A stretch of 64,000 nucleotides of DNA from Bradyrhizobium agreste (GCF_016031625.1 NZ_JACCHP010000020.1:62001-126000), one strand, 5' to 3'; numbered from the stretch's first letter, positions 52,049 through 60,856 are shown. The notes: generated by a model from the sequence alone, not told the origin. Numbers and translations: made by a program.

Positions 52049-54025
52049 CTATAGCTTGATCTTGAGGACGGCCAGTCCGGACTGCTGAAGCAGTCCGGAG
52101 GATGTCGCCGCAGCGCCATAGCGGATGCCGAGATCGAAGCCTCTGCCGTCGGCGGCGACGAGGCCCAGCGCGGTCGAGTAGATCCACGGCGACAACGCAA
52201 GGCCGTTGGTGACGAAAGCGTCGCCGCCGCCGGCAAACGCGGACTTGATCTGCAGTCCCTGGTTCAGCGTGTTGTAACCGACGCCGACATCGCCGGTGAG
52301 ATAGACCTGCTTCGCGATCCTGTATGCACCCTTCAGTCCCGCTGTCAGCGTCAGCTCGCGATAGGTTTGCGAATCCACGTTGAGGCTGAAGCCGCCGGCG
52401 CCGCCTTCGTGATAGGCGGGAGAGCGAACCTGACCATAGTCCAGCCGCAGCGACGGCGCGAGCGCAAGTCCCGGCTCGATCGGGATCAGCTTGCGGACGC
52501 CGACACCCGTGTGACCGCCATAGGATCGATAGCCCGCACCGGCCGTGCTGTTGATGAAGGTGAGCGAGCGGCTCTCGCCATTGTCGTTCAGTGCGCCGTC
52601 GATCTGGCCGTCGACCTGGACCCCGTGGCCGAGCGCATACGCGCCGTAAAGCCCCGCCTGATACGAGTCGATGGCAAGCCGGTTCGGGACTGCGTCCTCC
52701 CTTCCGGTGATGGATTGATGCGAATAACCGAACACGCCGCCGAGCATTGCGCGCGCGGAGAGCATCGCGTCCGCACCGACGGCCATGCCGCCACCGGAGG
52801 CGTTGTAGCCGGGAACGCCATCGACGCTGCCCTGCCGGGTGCTACCGCCGAGCGGCTTCATCCAGAAATTCCGCTCAGCTGTGATACCGGCATTCAGCCC
52901 GAGCACGTCATCCAATCGTCCCGTCATCGCCTGCTGGAATACGCGCTGCGTGGCATAGGTCGCCTGCGATGCCGCACCGGTGAGAACAGGCAGGGTCTGG
53001 TTGACGGCATTGACGAGACCGGAGCCGCTGAGATTGTCCAGCGCAGTGAAACCGGTGGCCATGCTGCCGGTCCAGCCAAGCGATGTCGCAGACAGGCGGT
53101 AGAGCATATCGGCTGCGCCCAACCCGGCACGGCTGTTCTGCGCCTGAAGCATCTCGGCGTAGGGCCGCACCAAAGAGAGATAAGCAACGCCGCCGGCCGA
53201 ATTGCCTGACAGATCATAGGTGCTGACCAGCATCTGCGCGCCCGATGCGTCGCCGCTGGCCGTGCCATAGAGGCTGGCGAGCGTGCCGCGCGAGAGCGTG
53301 TTGAAGAGGACGTTGCCCTCCGGCGTCACCGAGCCCAGCAGGGTGAAATTGGCGGCGCTGCTGCCTGCGGGCGCCACCCCAGCACCCCAGAAATATCCGT
53401 TCTGGTAATTCGTGATGACGAAGCGCCCGGGCGCCGACGTGCCGAACAAGGCATTGCTAGTGATCCGCCACGGTGTGCCCGACGTCCACGCCCATTGCGG
53501 GACGGAGTTGGCGGGAACAGGCTGCGAAGCGGGTGGCGTGAAGGTCGCGGGATCATAAGGAAGCATATAGGCCCAATGACTCACGAGCACGCTGTCGCCC
53601 GTGATCATCTGCATCTCCATCGAGGTCACGCCGCCAATTGTCCTCATGTGGCCAAGGCCGACCGTTGCAGCGCCGCCCGCGGTTGGCGTGAACAGCATCG
53701 TGATCTGGCCCGCGGTCGTGACGAAGCCCTGGATGGTCGAGGTGTCGGTCAGGAGTGCGGGCCCGATCTTGAGCTGTGCCACGCTCGTGCCGGTGAAGGA
53801 GCCGTTCGTCGCCGTCGCGAGCGACCACAGAGTCTGGTCGCCGATGGGGATCGGATTGGAGAAGCCGGTCTTCGGTGCGGCATAGGCGAGCAATTGCGCC
53901 GTGGGCACATACCAATGCGTGTTGGACAGGGTCGAATCCCAGATCGCCGACTGCGCCAGGGCCTGCGAACCGCCACAGAGCAGCACCGCGCCAGCAACGG
54001 ACGCCAGCGCGCTTGCGCGACACAT
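52049..54025 (-). CDS. Autotransporter-type protein with C-terminal beta-barrel
   Basis: A 658-residue outer-membrane protein. Signal peptide MCRASALASVAGAVLLCGGS (cleavage near QALAQ), a passenger of about 310 residues without the usual beta-helix repeats (Thr/Gly/Ser-rich, with aromatic segments such as YFWGAGVAPAGSSAANFTLL), then a beta-barrel domain from about residue 360 (MKPLGGSTRQGSVDGVPGYN; GGGMAVGADAMLSARAMLGG). The last residues, QQSGLAVLKIKL, lack the aromatic C-terminal residue common in beta-barrel proteins. The frame opens at 54100, but ATG at 54025 gives the signal peptide. Ligand or function unknown. Confidence 0.82.
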   Translation of the reverse strand: MCRASALASVAGAVLLCGGSQALAQSAIWDSTLSNTHWYVPTAQLLAYAAPKTGFSNPIPIGDQTLWSLATATNGSFTGTSVAQLKIGPALLTDTSTIQGFVTTAGQITMLFTPTAGGAATVGLGHMRTIGGVTSMEMQMITGDSVLVSHWAYMLPYDPATFTPPASQPVPANSVPQWAWTSGTPWRITSNALFGTSAPGRFVITNYQNGYFWGAGVAPAGSSAANFTLLGSVTPEGNVLFNTLSRGTLASLYGTASGDASGAQMLVSTYDLSGNSAGGVAYLSLVRPYAEMLQAQNSRAGLGAADMLYRLSATSLGWTGSMATGFTALDNLSGSGLVNAVNQTLPVLTGAASQATYATQRVFQQAMTGRLDDVLGLNAGITAERNFWMKPLGGSTRQGSVDGVPGYNASGGGMAVGADAMLSARAMLGGVFGYSHQSITGREDAVPNRLAIDSYQAGLYGAYALGHGVQVDGQIDGALNDNGESRSLTFINSTAGAGYRSYGGHTGVGVRKLIPIEPGLALAPSLRLDYGQVRSPAYHEGGAGGFSLNVDSQTYRELTLTAGLKGAYRIAKQVYLTGDVGVGYNTLNQGLQIKSAFAGGGDAFVTNGLALSPWIYSTALGLVAADGRGFDLGIRYGAAATSSGLLQQSGLAVLKIKL

Positions 54026-54158
54026 CGCATGCACTATCGGCACGATCGGTCCTCCCGAACCGCAGAGGATACGGCCCTGCGGCGCCACCGGGTGCAGCAA
54101 GCATAGATCTGTGGTCGAGTCAGCCCCATGATCGTGGGGCGGGAGGAAACGTCGCGGC

Positions 54159-54956
54159 CTATTCCGCCTTCAAATCATCCGGCCGCGGCATCAGGATGAC
54201 GTTGTAGCCGGAATCCACGTAATGAATCTCGCCGGTCACGCCGCCGGACAGATCCGACAACAGATACAACGCCGAGCCGCCGAGGTCGTCGAGCGTGACG
54301 CCGCGGCGGAGCGGCGCATGCTTCTGCATGAAGGCAAACATCGCCCGCGCCTCGCCGATGCCGGAGCCGGCCAGCGTGCGGATCGGGCCTGCGGAGATCG
54401 CGTTGACGCGGATGCCGCGCGGTCCGAAATCGGCGGCGAGATAGCGCACGGAGGCTTCCAGCGCCGCCTTGGCGACGCCCATCACGTTGTAGTTCGGCAT
54501 CGCGCGCTCCGAGGCGCCGAAGGTCAGCGTGATCATGCTGCCGCCTTCCGTCATCAGCTCGGCGGCGCGCTTTGCGACCTCCGTGAAAGAGAAGCAGGAG
54601 ATCACCATGGTGCGCGAAAAGTTCTCGCGGCTGGTGTCGGCGTAGCGGCCCTTGAGCTCGTTCTTGTCGGCGAAGCCGATCGCGTGGATCACGAAGTCGA
54701 GCTTGCCCCACTTCTCGCGGAGCACCGCGAAGGTGGCATCGACGCTGGCGATGTCCTCGACATCGCAAGGCAGCACCAGATCGACGCCGAGCTGCTCCGC
54801 CAGCGGCTTGACGCGCTTGCCGAGCGCCTCGCCCTGGAAGGTGAAGGCAAGCTCGGCGCCGTGGGCATGCAGCGTCCGCGCCATGCCCCAGGCGATCGAA
54901 TGATCATTGGCGATGCCCATGATCAGACCGCGCTTGCCTTTCATCAAACCTTCCAT
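54159..54956 (-). CDS. fabI: Enoyl-ACP reductase (NADH) FabI
   Basis: Last step of fatty-acid elongation, cytoplasmic. The 265-residue SDR enzyme has the N-terminal GLIMGIANDHSIAWGMARTL motif and active-site Y156 and K163 in NYNVMGVAKAALEA. At the position of E. coli Tyr146 the sequence reads TLTFGASERA, so Phe, an unusual but not unknown substitution. It is downstream of fabB, with a family A repeat between. Target of triclosan in related bacteria. Confidence 0.95.
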   Translation of the reverse strand: MEGLMKGKRGLIMGIANDHSIAWGMARTLHAHGAELAFTFQGEALGKRVKPLAEQLGVDLVLPCDVEDIASVDATFAVLREKWGKLDFVIHAIGFADKNELKGRYADTSRENFSRTMVISCFSFTEVAKRAAELMTEGGSMITLTFGASERAMPNYNVMGVAKAALEASVRYLAADFGPRGIRVNAISAGPIRTLAGSGIGEARAMFAFMQKHAPLRRGVTLDDLGGSALYLLSDLSGGVTGEIHYVDSGYNVILMPRPDDLKAE

Positions 54957-54978
54957 TGCGAAATTACTCTCCGCTCTT

Positions 54979-55093
54979 CGTCATGCCCGGGCTTGTCCCG
55001 GGCATCCACGCCCTTTGCAGCCAGAACCTAAGACGTGGATGGCCGGGACATCTAGCGCGAAGACGCGCTTCGCGCTCTTGCCCGGCCATGACG
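54979..55093. repeat. Palindromic intergenic repeat, family A copy 4 with nested palindrome
   Basis: Starts CGTCATGCCCGGGCTTGTCC and ends TTGCCCGGCCATGACG. The right arm is interrupted between GGCCGGGAC and CCCGGCCATG by a segment holding the perfect palindrome AGCGCGAAG-ACG-CGCTTCGCGCT (3-base centre ACG). Confidence 0.9.
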
Positions 55094-55121
55094 AGAAATC
55101 ACGAACGCGTCGACAACGTTG

Positions 55122-56345
55122 TCACGCATCCAGCCGGCTGAACACCAGCGTGGCGTTGGTGCCGCCGAAGCCGAACGAGTTCGACAGCACGGTGCCGATC
55201 CTGGCGTTGTCGATGCGCTTGCGCACGATCGGCATGTCGGCGAACACGGGGTCGAGCTCCTGGATGTGCGCGCTCTCGCAGATGAAGCCGTTGTTCATCA
55301 TCAGCAGCGAATAGATCGCCTCCTGCACGCCGGTGGCGCCGAGCGAGTGGCCGGTCAGCGCCTTGGTCGCCGAGATCGGCGGGCACTTCTCGCCGACGCC
55401 GAACACTTTGCGGATCGCCTCAATCTCCGGCGGGTCGCCGGCCGGGGTCGAGGTCGCGTGCGGGTTGATGTAGTCGACCTTGGTCTTCACCGTCGACATC
55501 GCCATGCGCATGCAGCGCTCGGCGCCTTCGCCTGATGGTGCGACCATGTCGTAACCGTCCGAGGTCGCGCCATAACCGACGACCTCGCCATAGATGCGCG
55601 CGCCGCGCGCCTTGGCATGCTCGAGCTCTTCCAGCACCAAGACGCCGGCGCCGCCGGCGATGACGAAGCCGTCGCGATTGAGATCGTAGGGCCGCGAGGC
55701 CGTGGCCGGCGTGTCGTTGTACTTCGAGGACATCGCGCCCATGGCGTCGAACAGCACCGACAGCGACCAGTCCAGCTCCTCGCAGCCGCCGGCGAAGATG
55801 ACGTCCTGCTTGCCGATCTGGATCGTCTCATAGGCATTGCCGACGCAATGGTTGGAGGTCGCGCAGGCCGAGGAGATCGAATAGTTCACGCCCTTGATCT
55901 TGAACCAGGTCGCGAGCGTCGCGGACGCCGTGGAGGACATCGCCTTCGGCACCGCAAACGGGCCGACACGCTTCGGTCCCTTGGCGCGGGTGATGTCGGC
56001 GGCCTCGACGATGGTGCGCGCCGAGGGGCCGCCGGAGCCCATGATGATGCCGGTGCGGATGTTGGAGACGTCGTCGGGCGACAGGCCGGAATCCTGGATC
56101 GCCTGTTCCATGGCGATGTGATTCCACGCCGCGCCCTGGCCGAGGAAGCGCATCGCGCGGCGGTCGACCACCGTCGACGGATCCAGCGTCGGCTCGCCTT
56201 GCACCTGCGAACGGAAGCCGAGCTCGGCATATTTCTCAGCCCGCGAAATGCCCGACTTCGCCTCGTGAAGGCTCGCAAGCACTTCCTGGGTGTTGTTTCC
56301 GATGGACGAGACGATGCCCATCCCGGTGACCACAACCCGCCTCAT
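55122..56345 (-). CDS. fabB: Beta-ketoacyl-ACP synthase I FabB
   Basis: Condensing enzyme needed for unsaturated fatty acid synthesis. The 407 residues carry the Cys-His-His triad: C161 in SSACATSNH, His in NPHATSTPAGD and His in TKALTGHSLGATG. Length is usual. Between fabA and fabI on the minus strand. In gammaproteobacteria FabA and FabB act together at the branch to unsaturated chains; the pairing here suggests the same. Confidence 0.96.
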   Translation of the reverse strand: MRRVVVTGMGIVSSIGNNTQEVLASLHEAKSGISRAEKYAELGFRSQVQGEPTLDPSTVVDRRAMRFLGQGAAWNHIAMEQAIQDSGLSPDDVSNIRTGIIMGSGGPSARTIVEAADITRAKGPKRVGPFAVPKAMSSTASATLATWFKIKGVNYSISSACATSNHCVGNAYETIQIGKQDVIFAGGCEELDWSLSVLFDAMGAMSSKYNDTPATASRPYDLNRDGFVIAGGAGVLVLEELEHAKARGARIYGEVVGYGATSDGYDMVAPSGEGAERCMRMAMSTVKTKVDYINPHATSTPAGDPPEIEAIRKVFGVGEKCPPISATKALTGHSLGATGVQEAIYSLLMMNNGFICESAHIQELDPVFADMPIVRKRIDNARIGTVLSNSFGFGGTNATLVFSRLDA

Positions 56346-56384
56346 GACAGCCTCGCCTCAATCGTTGTCTTCTTGGTAATGCGC

Positions 56385-56906
56385 TCAGCCCAGGCTCGTG
56401 CCCTGCTTGAACAGGCCAACCTTCAGATCCTTGGCGCGATAAATAATCTGGTCATCGACCGAAAGCCACCCGTCGGCGATGCCGAGCACGAGCTTCGAAC
56501 GCATCACGCGCTTGATATCGACGTTGTACACAACCTTGCGCGCTTCCGGCAGCACCTGGCCGCTGAACTTGAGCTCGCTCAGGCCGAGGGCCCGGCCGCG
56601 GCCTTCGCCCCCGCTCCAGCCGAGATAGAAGCCGACCATCTGCCACAGCGCATCGAGGCCGAGGCAGCCGGGCATGACGGGATCGTTCTTGAAGTGGCAG
56701 CCGAAGAACCAGAGGTCGGGCTTCACGTCGAGCTCGGCGCGCACCAAGCCCTTGCCGAACTCGCCGCCATTGTCGTTGATGTCAGTGATGCGGTCGAACA
56801 TCAGCATCGGCGGCAGCGGCAGCTGGGCATTGCCTGGGCCGAACATCTCGCCGCGGGCACAGGCCAGCAGATCTTCGTAATCGTAACCGTTGCGCCTGTT
56901 CAGCAT
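56385..56906 (-). CDS. fabA: 3-hydroxydecanoyl-ACP dehydratase/isomerase FabA
   Basis: Makes the trans-2 and cis-3 decenoyl-ACP that leads to unsaturated fatty acids. The 173 residues hold H71 and D85 in GCHFKNDPVMPG and CLGLDALWQM, the hot-dog active site. First gene of fabA-fabB-fabI. The 350-base gap to irr serves both directions and contains the irr promoter and Fur element. Confidence 0.96.
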   Translation of the reverse strand: MLNRRNGYDYEDLLACARGEMFGPGNAQLPLPPMLMFDRITDINDNGGEFGKGLVRAELDVKPDLWFFGCHFKNDPVMPGCLGLDALWQMVGFYLGWSGGEGRGRALGLSELKFSGQVLPEARKVVYNVDIKRVMRSKLVLGIADGWLSVDDQIIYRAKDLKVGLFKQGTSLG

Positions 56907-57181
56907 TCACGAGCCTCTGTTCAAATCCCGATTGAGCGGCGTTCCTGGCGAAAATGGGCCCCGTCTCGATCGGACAGCAACGCCAATTGCCACCGCCGGC
57001 CGCGACTTGCGCAAGCTTCGCATGGACTGCCGACCGGGCCTCCATGCCCGGCTGCGCCAAAATCGGCTAAGCGGAACCGCGCGCTCTCTAACACAGGCCA
57101 TTTCGGGTGGCAAAGCGCAGACATGAAGGTAAAATGACGCGCTTCCCGGCCGGTTCCAAGACTGATTAGAACCTCTCTAGT

Positions 57182-57220
57182 TGCGAGAAACTTGCATCTG
57201 CATCTTTCTGTTCTTATATT
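57182..57220 (+). promoter_or_regulatory. irr promoter with three-hexamer Fur element
   Basis: -35 TTGCAT (57192-57197) and -10 TATATT (57215-57220) are spaced by 17 bases. Overlapping the -35 are the hexamers TGCGAG (57182-57187), TGCATC (57193-57198) and TGCATC (57199-57204). In Bradyrhizobium the irr promoter is reported to be bound by Fur at three imperfect direct hexamers, unlike a normal Fur box. The rest of the fabA-irr gap (56907-57181) shows no gene; ATTAGAACCTCTCTAGTT at 57165 weakly resembles an iron control element. Confidence 0.75.
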
Positions 57221-57259
57221 GCAGGGAGATATTGTTCACGCGTGCCCGAAATCTTGGAA

Positions 57260-57748
57260 ATGAACGAGAATATCGCGTCCCAACACGACGACGACCATGC
57301 CGCGGCCCTGTTGTCCGGCCGGCAGCCGGCCCTGACCGGGTGTCCCTGGCACGACGTCAACGAAATGCTGCAGTCCGCCGGGTTGCGGCCGACGCGTCAG
57401 CGCATGGCGCTGGGCTGGCTCCTGTTCGGCAAGGGCGCACGCCACCTCACGGCTGAAATGCTCTACGAGGAAGCCACCCTCGCCAAGGTTCCGGTGTCGC
57501 TGGCGACCGTCTACAACACGCTGAACCAGCTCACCGACGCCGGCCTGCTCCGCCAGGTCAGCGTCGACGGCACCAAGACCTATTTCGACACCAACGTCAC
57601 CACTCACCACCATTATTATCTCGAGAACAGCCACGAGCTGGTCGACATCGAGGATCCGCATCTGGCGCTGTCCAAGATGCCCGAGGTGCCCGAGGGCTAC
57701 GAGATCTCCCGCATCGATATGGTCGTGCGCCTGCGCAAGAAGCGCTGA
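57260..57748 (+). CDS. irr: Iron response regulator Irr
   Basis: Fur-family regulator of iron and heme metabolism, degraded on binding heme. The 162 residues have the heme regulatory motif GCPW with Cys at about residue 28, a winged HTH (LRPTRQRMALGWLLFGKG, SLATVYNTLNQLTDAGLL) and a His-rich site HHHYYLENSH, the known second heme-binding region. ATG at 57260 is chosen; an earlier GTG at 57242 would add six residues. It is divergent from fabA, and its promoter carries a Fur element while fur itself is encoded at 24775. Confidence 0.96.
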   Translation: MNENIASQHDDDHAAALLSGRQPALTGCPWHDVNEMLQSAGLRPTRQRMALGWLLFGKGARHLTAEMLYEEATLAKVPVSLATVYNTLNQLTDAGLLRQVSVDGTKTYFDTNVTTHHHYYLENSHELVDIEDPHLALSKMPEVPEGYEISRIDMVVRLRKKR

Positions 57749-57773
57749 GATCGTCTTAAGATCGAACTGAGAT

Positions 57774-57897
57774 CGTCATGGCCGGACTTGTCCCGGCCAT
57801 CCACGTTTTTGGACCAGCGCAAAGGTCGTGGATGCCCGGGCCTTCGCCTCACCGAAGCGGCTTCGGCCGCGCAGGCGGGACAAGCCCGGGCATGACG
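57774..57897. repeat. Palindromic intergenic repeat, family A copy 5 with nested insertion
   Basis: Starts CGTCATGGCCGGACTTGTCC and ends GGGACAAGCCCGGGCATGACG. The right arm contains the interrupting palindrome CCGAAGCGGCTTCGG-type segment (ACCGAAGCGGCTTCGGCCGC), the same insertion as in copy 3 but in the inverse orientation. Confidence 0.9.
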
Positions 57898-57930
57898 CTG
57901 GGCGGTAGATTGCTCGCCTGCCTGTCGGCG

Positions 57931-58461
57931 TCAGTTCACCTGCTCGTCGGCGTAGACGCCCCAGAGGCGCTCCTGCTGGATCCAGCCGTCGAAGCCATTG
58001 CCGATGACGCGGCACCAGCCTGCGGCGCATTTCTTGATCTGGGTGACAACGCCGGCCTGCAGCTTGGCCGCAACCGCGCTGTCGGGATCGGGCCGGTCAT
58101 AGATCGGGGCGAGATCGTCCTTGTGCTTCATGGTGACGACCGCGGTGCGGCGGCCCGACAGCAGCGAATGATAGACCCAGCCCTCGGCGCCTTCGGAATC
58201 GCGCACCCGGCGCCAGTTCTCGAACTCGGCGGTAATTTCGACCGGCAGGCCGGCGCGGGTGTAGACCCAGGCGACGTCGTTGTCCTTGGTCGGACCGGCG
58301 CGGACGTTCACGTGATCGGATTTGAGGCTGACATAGCGCGGCACCGGCAAGCCGCTGGCGGTCTGCGGGGTGTTGTCCTTCGCCGCATGCGCGGGGCCGA
58401 CCGAGGCGCTCAACCAGGTGCAAACGAGCGCCATCACCGAACAAAAACGCCCCAACGCCAT
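57931..58461 (-). CDS. Exported SH3-domain protein
   Basis: A 176-residue exported protein: signal peptide MALGRFCSVMALVCTWLSAS with cleavage near AHA, then two bacterial SH3-like units, SDHVNVRAGPTKDNDVAWVY with EGWVYHSLLSGRR, and DRPDPDSAVAAKLQAGVVTQ with WCRVIGNGFDGWIQQE. These domains usually bind peptidoglycan or peptides. The long frame to 59271 is not coding; ATG at 58461 lies after a GACCCGG-CAGA-CCGGGTC hairpin (58480-58497). The 322-base gap to the next gene holds this hairpin and ATGAGGC/GCCTCAT arms (58719, 58766) before the dehydrogenase start. Confidence 0.85.
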   Translation of the reverse strand: MALGRFCSVMALVCTWLSASVGPAHAAKDNTPQTASGLPVPRYVSLKSDHVNVRAGPTKDNDVAWVYTRAGLPVEITAEFENWRRVRDSEGAEGWVYHSLLSGRRTAVVTMKHKDDLAPIYDRPDPDSAVAAKLQAGVVTQIKKCAAGWCRVIGNGFDGWIQQERLWGVYADEQVN

Positions 58462-58783
58462 CAACCCGTCTCCTTCGAAGACCCGGCAGACCGGGTCCTC
58501 ACCCCAAATTCCAAAACCGTGCCGCGCCTGCCCCTTCTCCCGCCCTCCGCCGGTTCCCGGCATCGAGCCGTGGTTCTTGTCTTGGCCCGGCCTTCTGCTA
58601 GAGAGAACGGGCACTTGAGCAACCAATTGGCCCCGATTTTCCGGCCGGAAATGTCGGGTGAGCTTGGAGGAAACGCCGGGGACGGACACGGCAAGGGCAG
58701 TGTCGAACAACCGGGTTAATGAGGCCTCAACGACCGGCCTTTGGCGACAGAGGCGGGCTTGCCGTGCCTCATGAGAGCAGGAC

Positions 58784-59785
58784 ATGTCGGTGAAGAAAAA
58801 GCCCCTCGTCGTGGTGACGCGCAAGCTGCCGGATTCGATCGAGACGCGGATGCGCGAATTGTTCGATGCGCGGATCAATCTCGACGACACGCCGATGTCG
58901 CCCGAGCAGATCGCGGAAGCCGCCCGCACCGCCGACGTGCTGGTTCCGACCGTCACCGACCACATCACCGCCGAGATCGTCAACCAGCCCGACTGCAAGC
59001 TGCGCCTAATCGCGAATTTCGGCAACGGCGTCGACAATATCGATGTCGCGGCCGCGCATGCCCGCGGCATCACCGTCACCAACACGCCAAAAGTTCTGAC
59101 CGAAGACACCGCCGATATGACCATGGCGCTGATCCTGGCCGTGCCGCGCCGGATGATTGAAGGCGCCTCGATCCTGACCGAAGGAAAACCCTGGCCCGGC
59201 TGGTCGCCGACCTGGATGCTCGGCCACCGCATCGGCGGCAAACGGCTCGGCATCATCGGCATGGGCCGCATCGGCCAGGCAGTGGCGCGCCGCGCCCGCG
59301 CCTTCGGCCTGCAGATCCACTATCATAACCGCCGTCCCGTCGCGCCCGTGATCGCCGAGGAGTTAGGGGCGACCTATTGGGAAAGCCTCGACCAGATGCT
59401 GGCGCGGATGGACATCATCTCGGTGAATTGTCCGCACACGCCGGCGACCTATCACCTGCTCTCGGCGCGGCGGCTGAAGCTGATCCGTAAAGACGCCTAT
59501 ATCGTCAACACCGCGCGCGGCGAGGTCACCGACGAGGACACGCTGATCAAGCTGATCGAGGGCGGCGAGATCGGCGGCGCCGGCCTCGACGTCTACGAGC
59601 ACGAGCCCGCGGTGAATCCAAAACTGGTTCGGCTCGCCAAGGCCGGCAAGGTGACGCTGCTGCCGCATATGGGCTCGGCCACGATCGAAGGCCGCGTCGA
59701 GATGGGCGAGAAGGTGATCATCAACATCCGCACCTTCCTCGATGCCCACAAGCCGCCGGATCGCGTGCTGCCGAGCATGCTCTGA
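58784..59785 (+). CDS. D-2-hydroxyacid dehydrogenase, glyoxylate/hydroxypyruvate reductase type
   Basis: A 333-residue NAD(P)-dependent dehydrogenase: GMGRIGQAVARRARAFGLQI is the Rossmann motif, NTARGEVTDEDTL carries the catalytic Arg, AGLDVYEHEP the Glu, and LPHMGSATIEGR the His. The layout matches GyaR/GhrB-type enzymes acting on glyoxylate or hydroxypyruvate. No signal peptide. Stands alone, convergent with the MoeB-like gene. Confidence 0.9.
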   Translation: MSVKKKPLVVVTRKLPDSIETRMRELFDARINLDDTPMSPEQIAEAARTADVLVPTVTDHITAEIVNQPDCKLRLIANFGNGVDNIDVAAAHARGITVTNTPKVLTEDTADMTMALILAVPRRMIEGASILTEGKPWPGWSPTWMLGHRIGGKRLGIIGMGRIGQAVARRARAFGLQIHYHNRRPVAPVIAEELGATYWESLDQMLARMDIISVNCPHTPATYHLLSARRLKLIRKDAYIVNTARGEVTDEDTLIKLIEGGEIGGAGLDVYEHEPAVNPKLVRLAKAGKVTLLPHMGSATIEGRVEMGEKVIINIRTFLDAHKPPDRVLPSML

Positions 59786-59806
59786 TCGCGTTGATCAGCG
59801 CCGCGC

Positions 59807-60610
59807 TCAGATACGATGGGCGCTGAGATCGGTGACCACCGGCCCGTCGCCGTTGAGCGGATTGGCGGGATCGCGCGCATAGCGCAGCGTCTCGAAGCGC
59901 ATCGCGCGCGCATCGATCATCAGCAGGCGCCCGACGAGACCGTCGCCAAAGCCGACGATCTCGCGGATCGCCTCCAGCGCCATCATCGAGCCGAGCACGC
60001 CGGCCAGTGCGCCCATGACGCCGGCTTCCGCACAGGCCGGCACAGTGCCGGGCGGCGGCGCTTCCGGAAACAAACAGCGATAGGTCGGATTAAACTCGCC
60101 CGCTTCGTTCTTCTCGTGCGCACGGATGGTGGTGAGCGAGCCGTCGAAGGTGCCGAGCGCTGCGGTGATCAAGGGCCGCTTGGCGAAGAAGCAGGCGTCG
60201 GAGACCAGATAACGCGTCGAGAAATTGTCGGAGCCGTCGAGCACGAGGTCGTAATCGCCGATCAGGCCGAGTGCATTGTCGACGTTGAGCCAGGTGGCAT
60301 GGCCGACGAAGCGGACATGCGGATTGAGCGCCGCGATCCGCTCGGCCGCGCTCTCGACCTTGTGCCGGCCGATGTCGGGCGTCGTGTGGATCACCTGGCG
60401 CTGCAGGTTGGACAGCGACACCACGTCGTCGTCGACCACGCCGAGCGTGCCGACGCCGGCGGCCGCAAGATACATCAGCGCGGGCGCGCCGAGCCCGCCG
60501 GCGCCGATCACCAGCACCGAGGCCCGCTTCAGCGCCGCCTGGCCGGGGCCGCCGACATCGCGCAGCACGATGTGGCGGGCATAGCGTTCCAGTTCGTCCG
60601 GGCTCAGCAT
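59807..60610 (-). CDS. moeB: MoeB/ThiF-family adenylyltransferase lacking zinc cysteines
   Basis: A 267-residue E1-like enzyme that adenylates the C-terminus of small sulfur-carrier proteins such as MoaD. The ATP motif GAGGLGAPALMYLAAAGVGT, SNLQRQVIHTTPDIGRHKVE and the conserved Cys in PACAEAGVMG are present. Of the four zinc cysteines of E. coli MoeB only YRC is kept: the first is Thr (NPTYRC) and the C-terminal pair is replaced by DPANPLNGDG. It may still work in molybdopterin or thiamine sulfur transfer, but the symbol is tentative. Confidence 0.85.
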   Translation of the reverse strand: MLSPDELERYARHIVLRDVGGPGQAALKRASVLVIGAGGLGAPALMYLAAAGVGTLGVVDDDVVSLSNLQRQVIHTTPDIGRHKVESAAERIAALNPHVRFVGHATWLNVDNALGLIGDYDLVLDGSDNFSTRYLVSDACFFAKRPLITAALGTFDGSLTTIRAHEKNEAGEFNPTYRCLFPEAPPPGTVPACAEAGVMGALAGVLGSMMALEAIREIVGFGDGLVGRLLMIDARAMRFETLRYARDPANPLNGDGPVVTDLSAHRI

Positions 60611-60630
60611 CGTCCGTCGTTCCTCTCGAC

Positions 60631-60736
60631 CCTCATGGAGAGGAGCGCGGTACGCGCGTCTCGAACCATGAAGGCCCCGATGTCGCCTGCGGCCATCCTT
60701 CGAGACGCGGCCTCCGGGCCGCTCCTCAGGATGAGG
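60631..60736. repeat. Palindromic intergenic repeat, family D copy 2
   Basis: CTCATGGAGAGGAGCGCGG and CGTCTCGAACCATGAAGGCC form a diverged first arm; CATCCTTCGAGACGCGGCC and GCTCCTCAGGATGAGG the second. The second arm is almost the same as the left arm at 1449. Order of arms is reversed relative to copy 1. Confidence 0.8.
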
Positions 60737-60856
60737 AGCTCAGTTCGTAGCCACCAAGCCGCCTGAACCACCCCTACATTGTTCGCGACCAACGAGATGT
60801 GCTTCAATGGCACGCTTTTCAATGTCTTGACGTTCAATGGGCTGGCTGGATTTGTC

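Noticed and set aside
57165..57182. An iron control element for Irr between fabA and irr
   Set aside because: Only weak similarity to the published palindrome; kept as a remark only.
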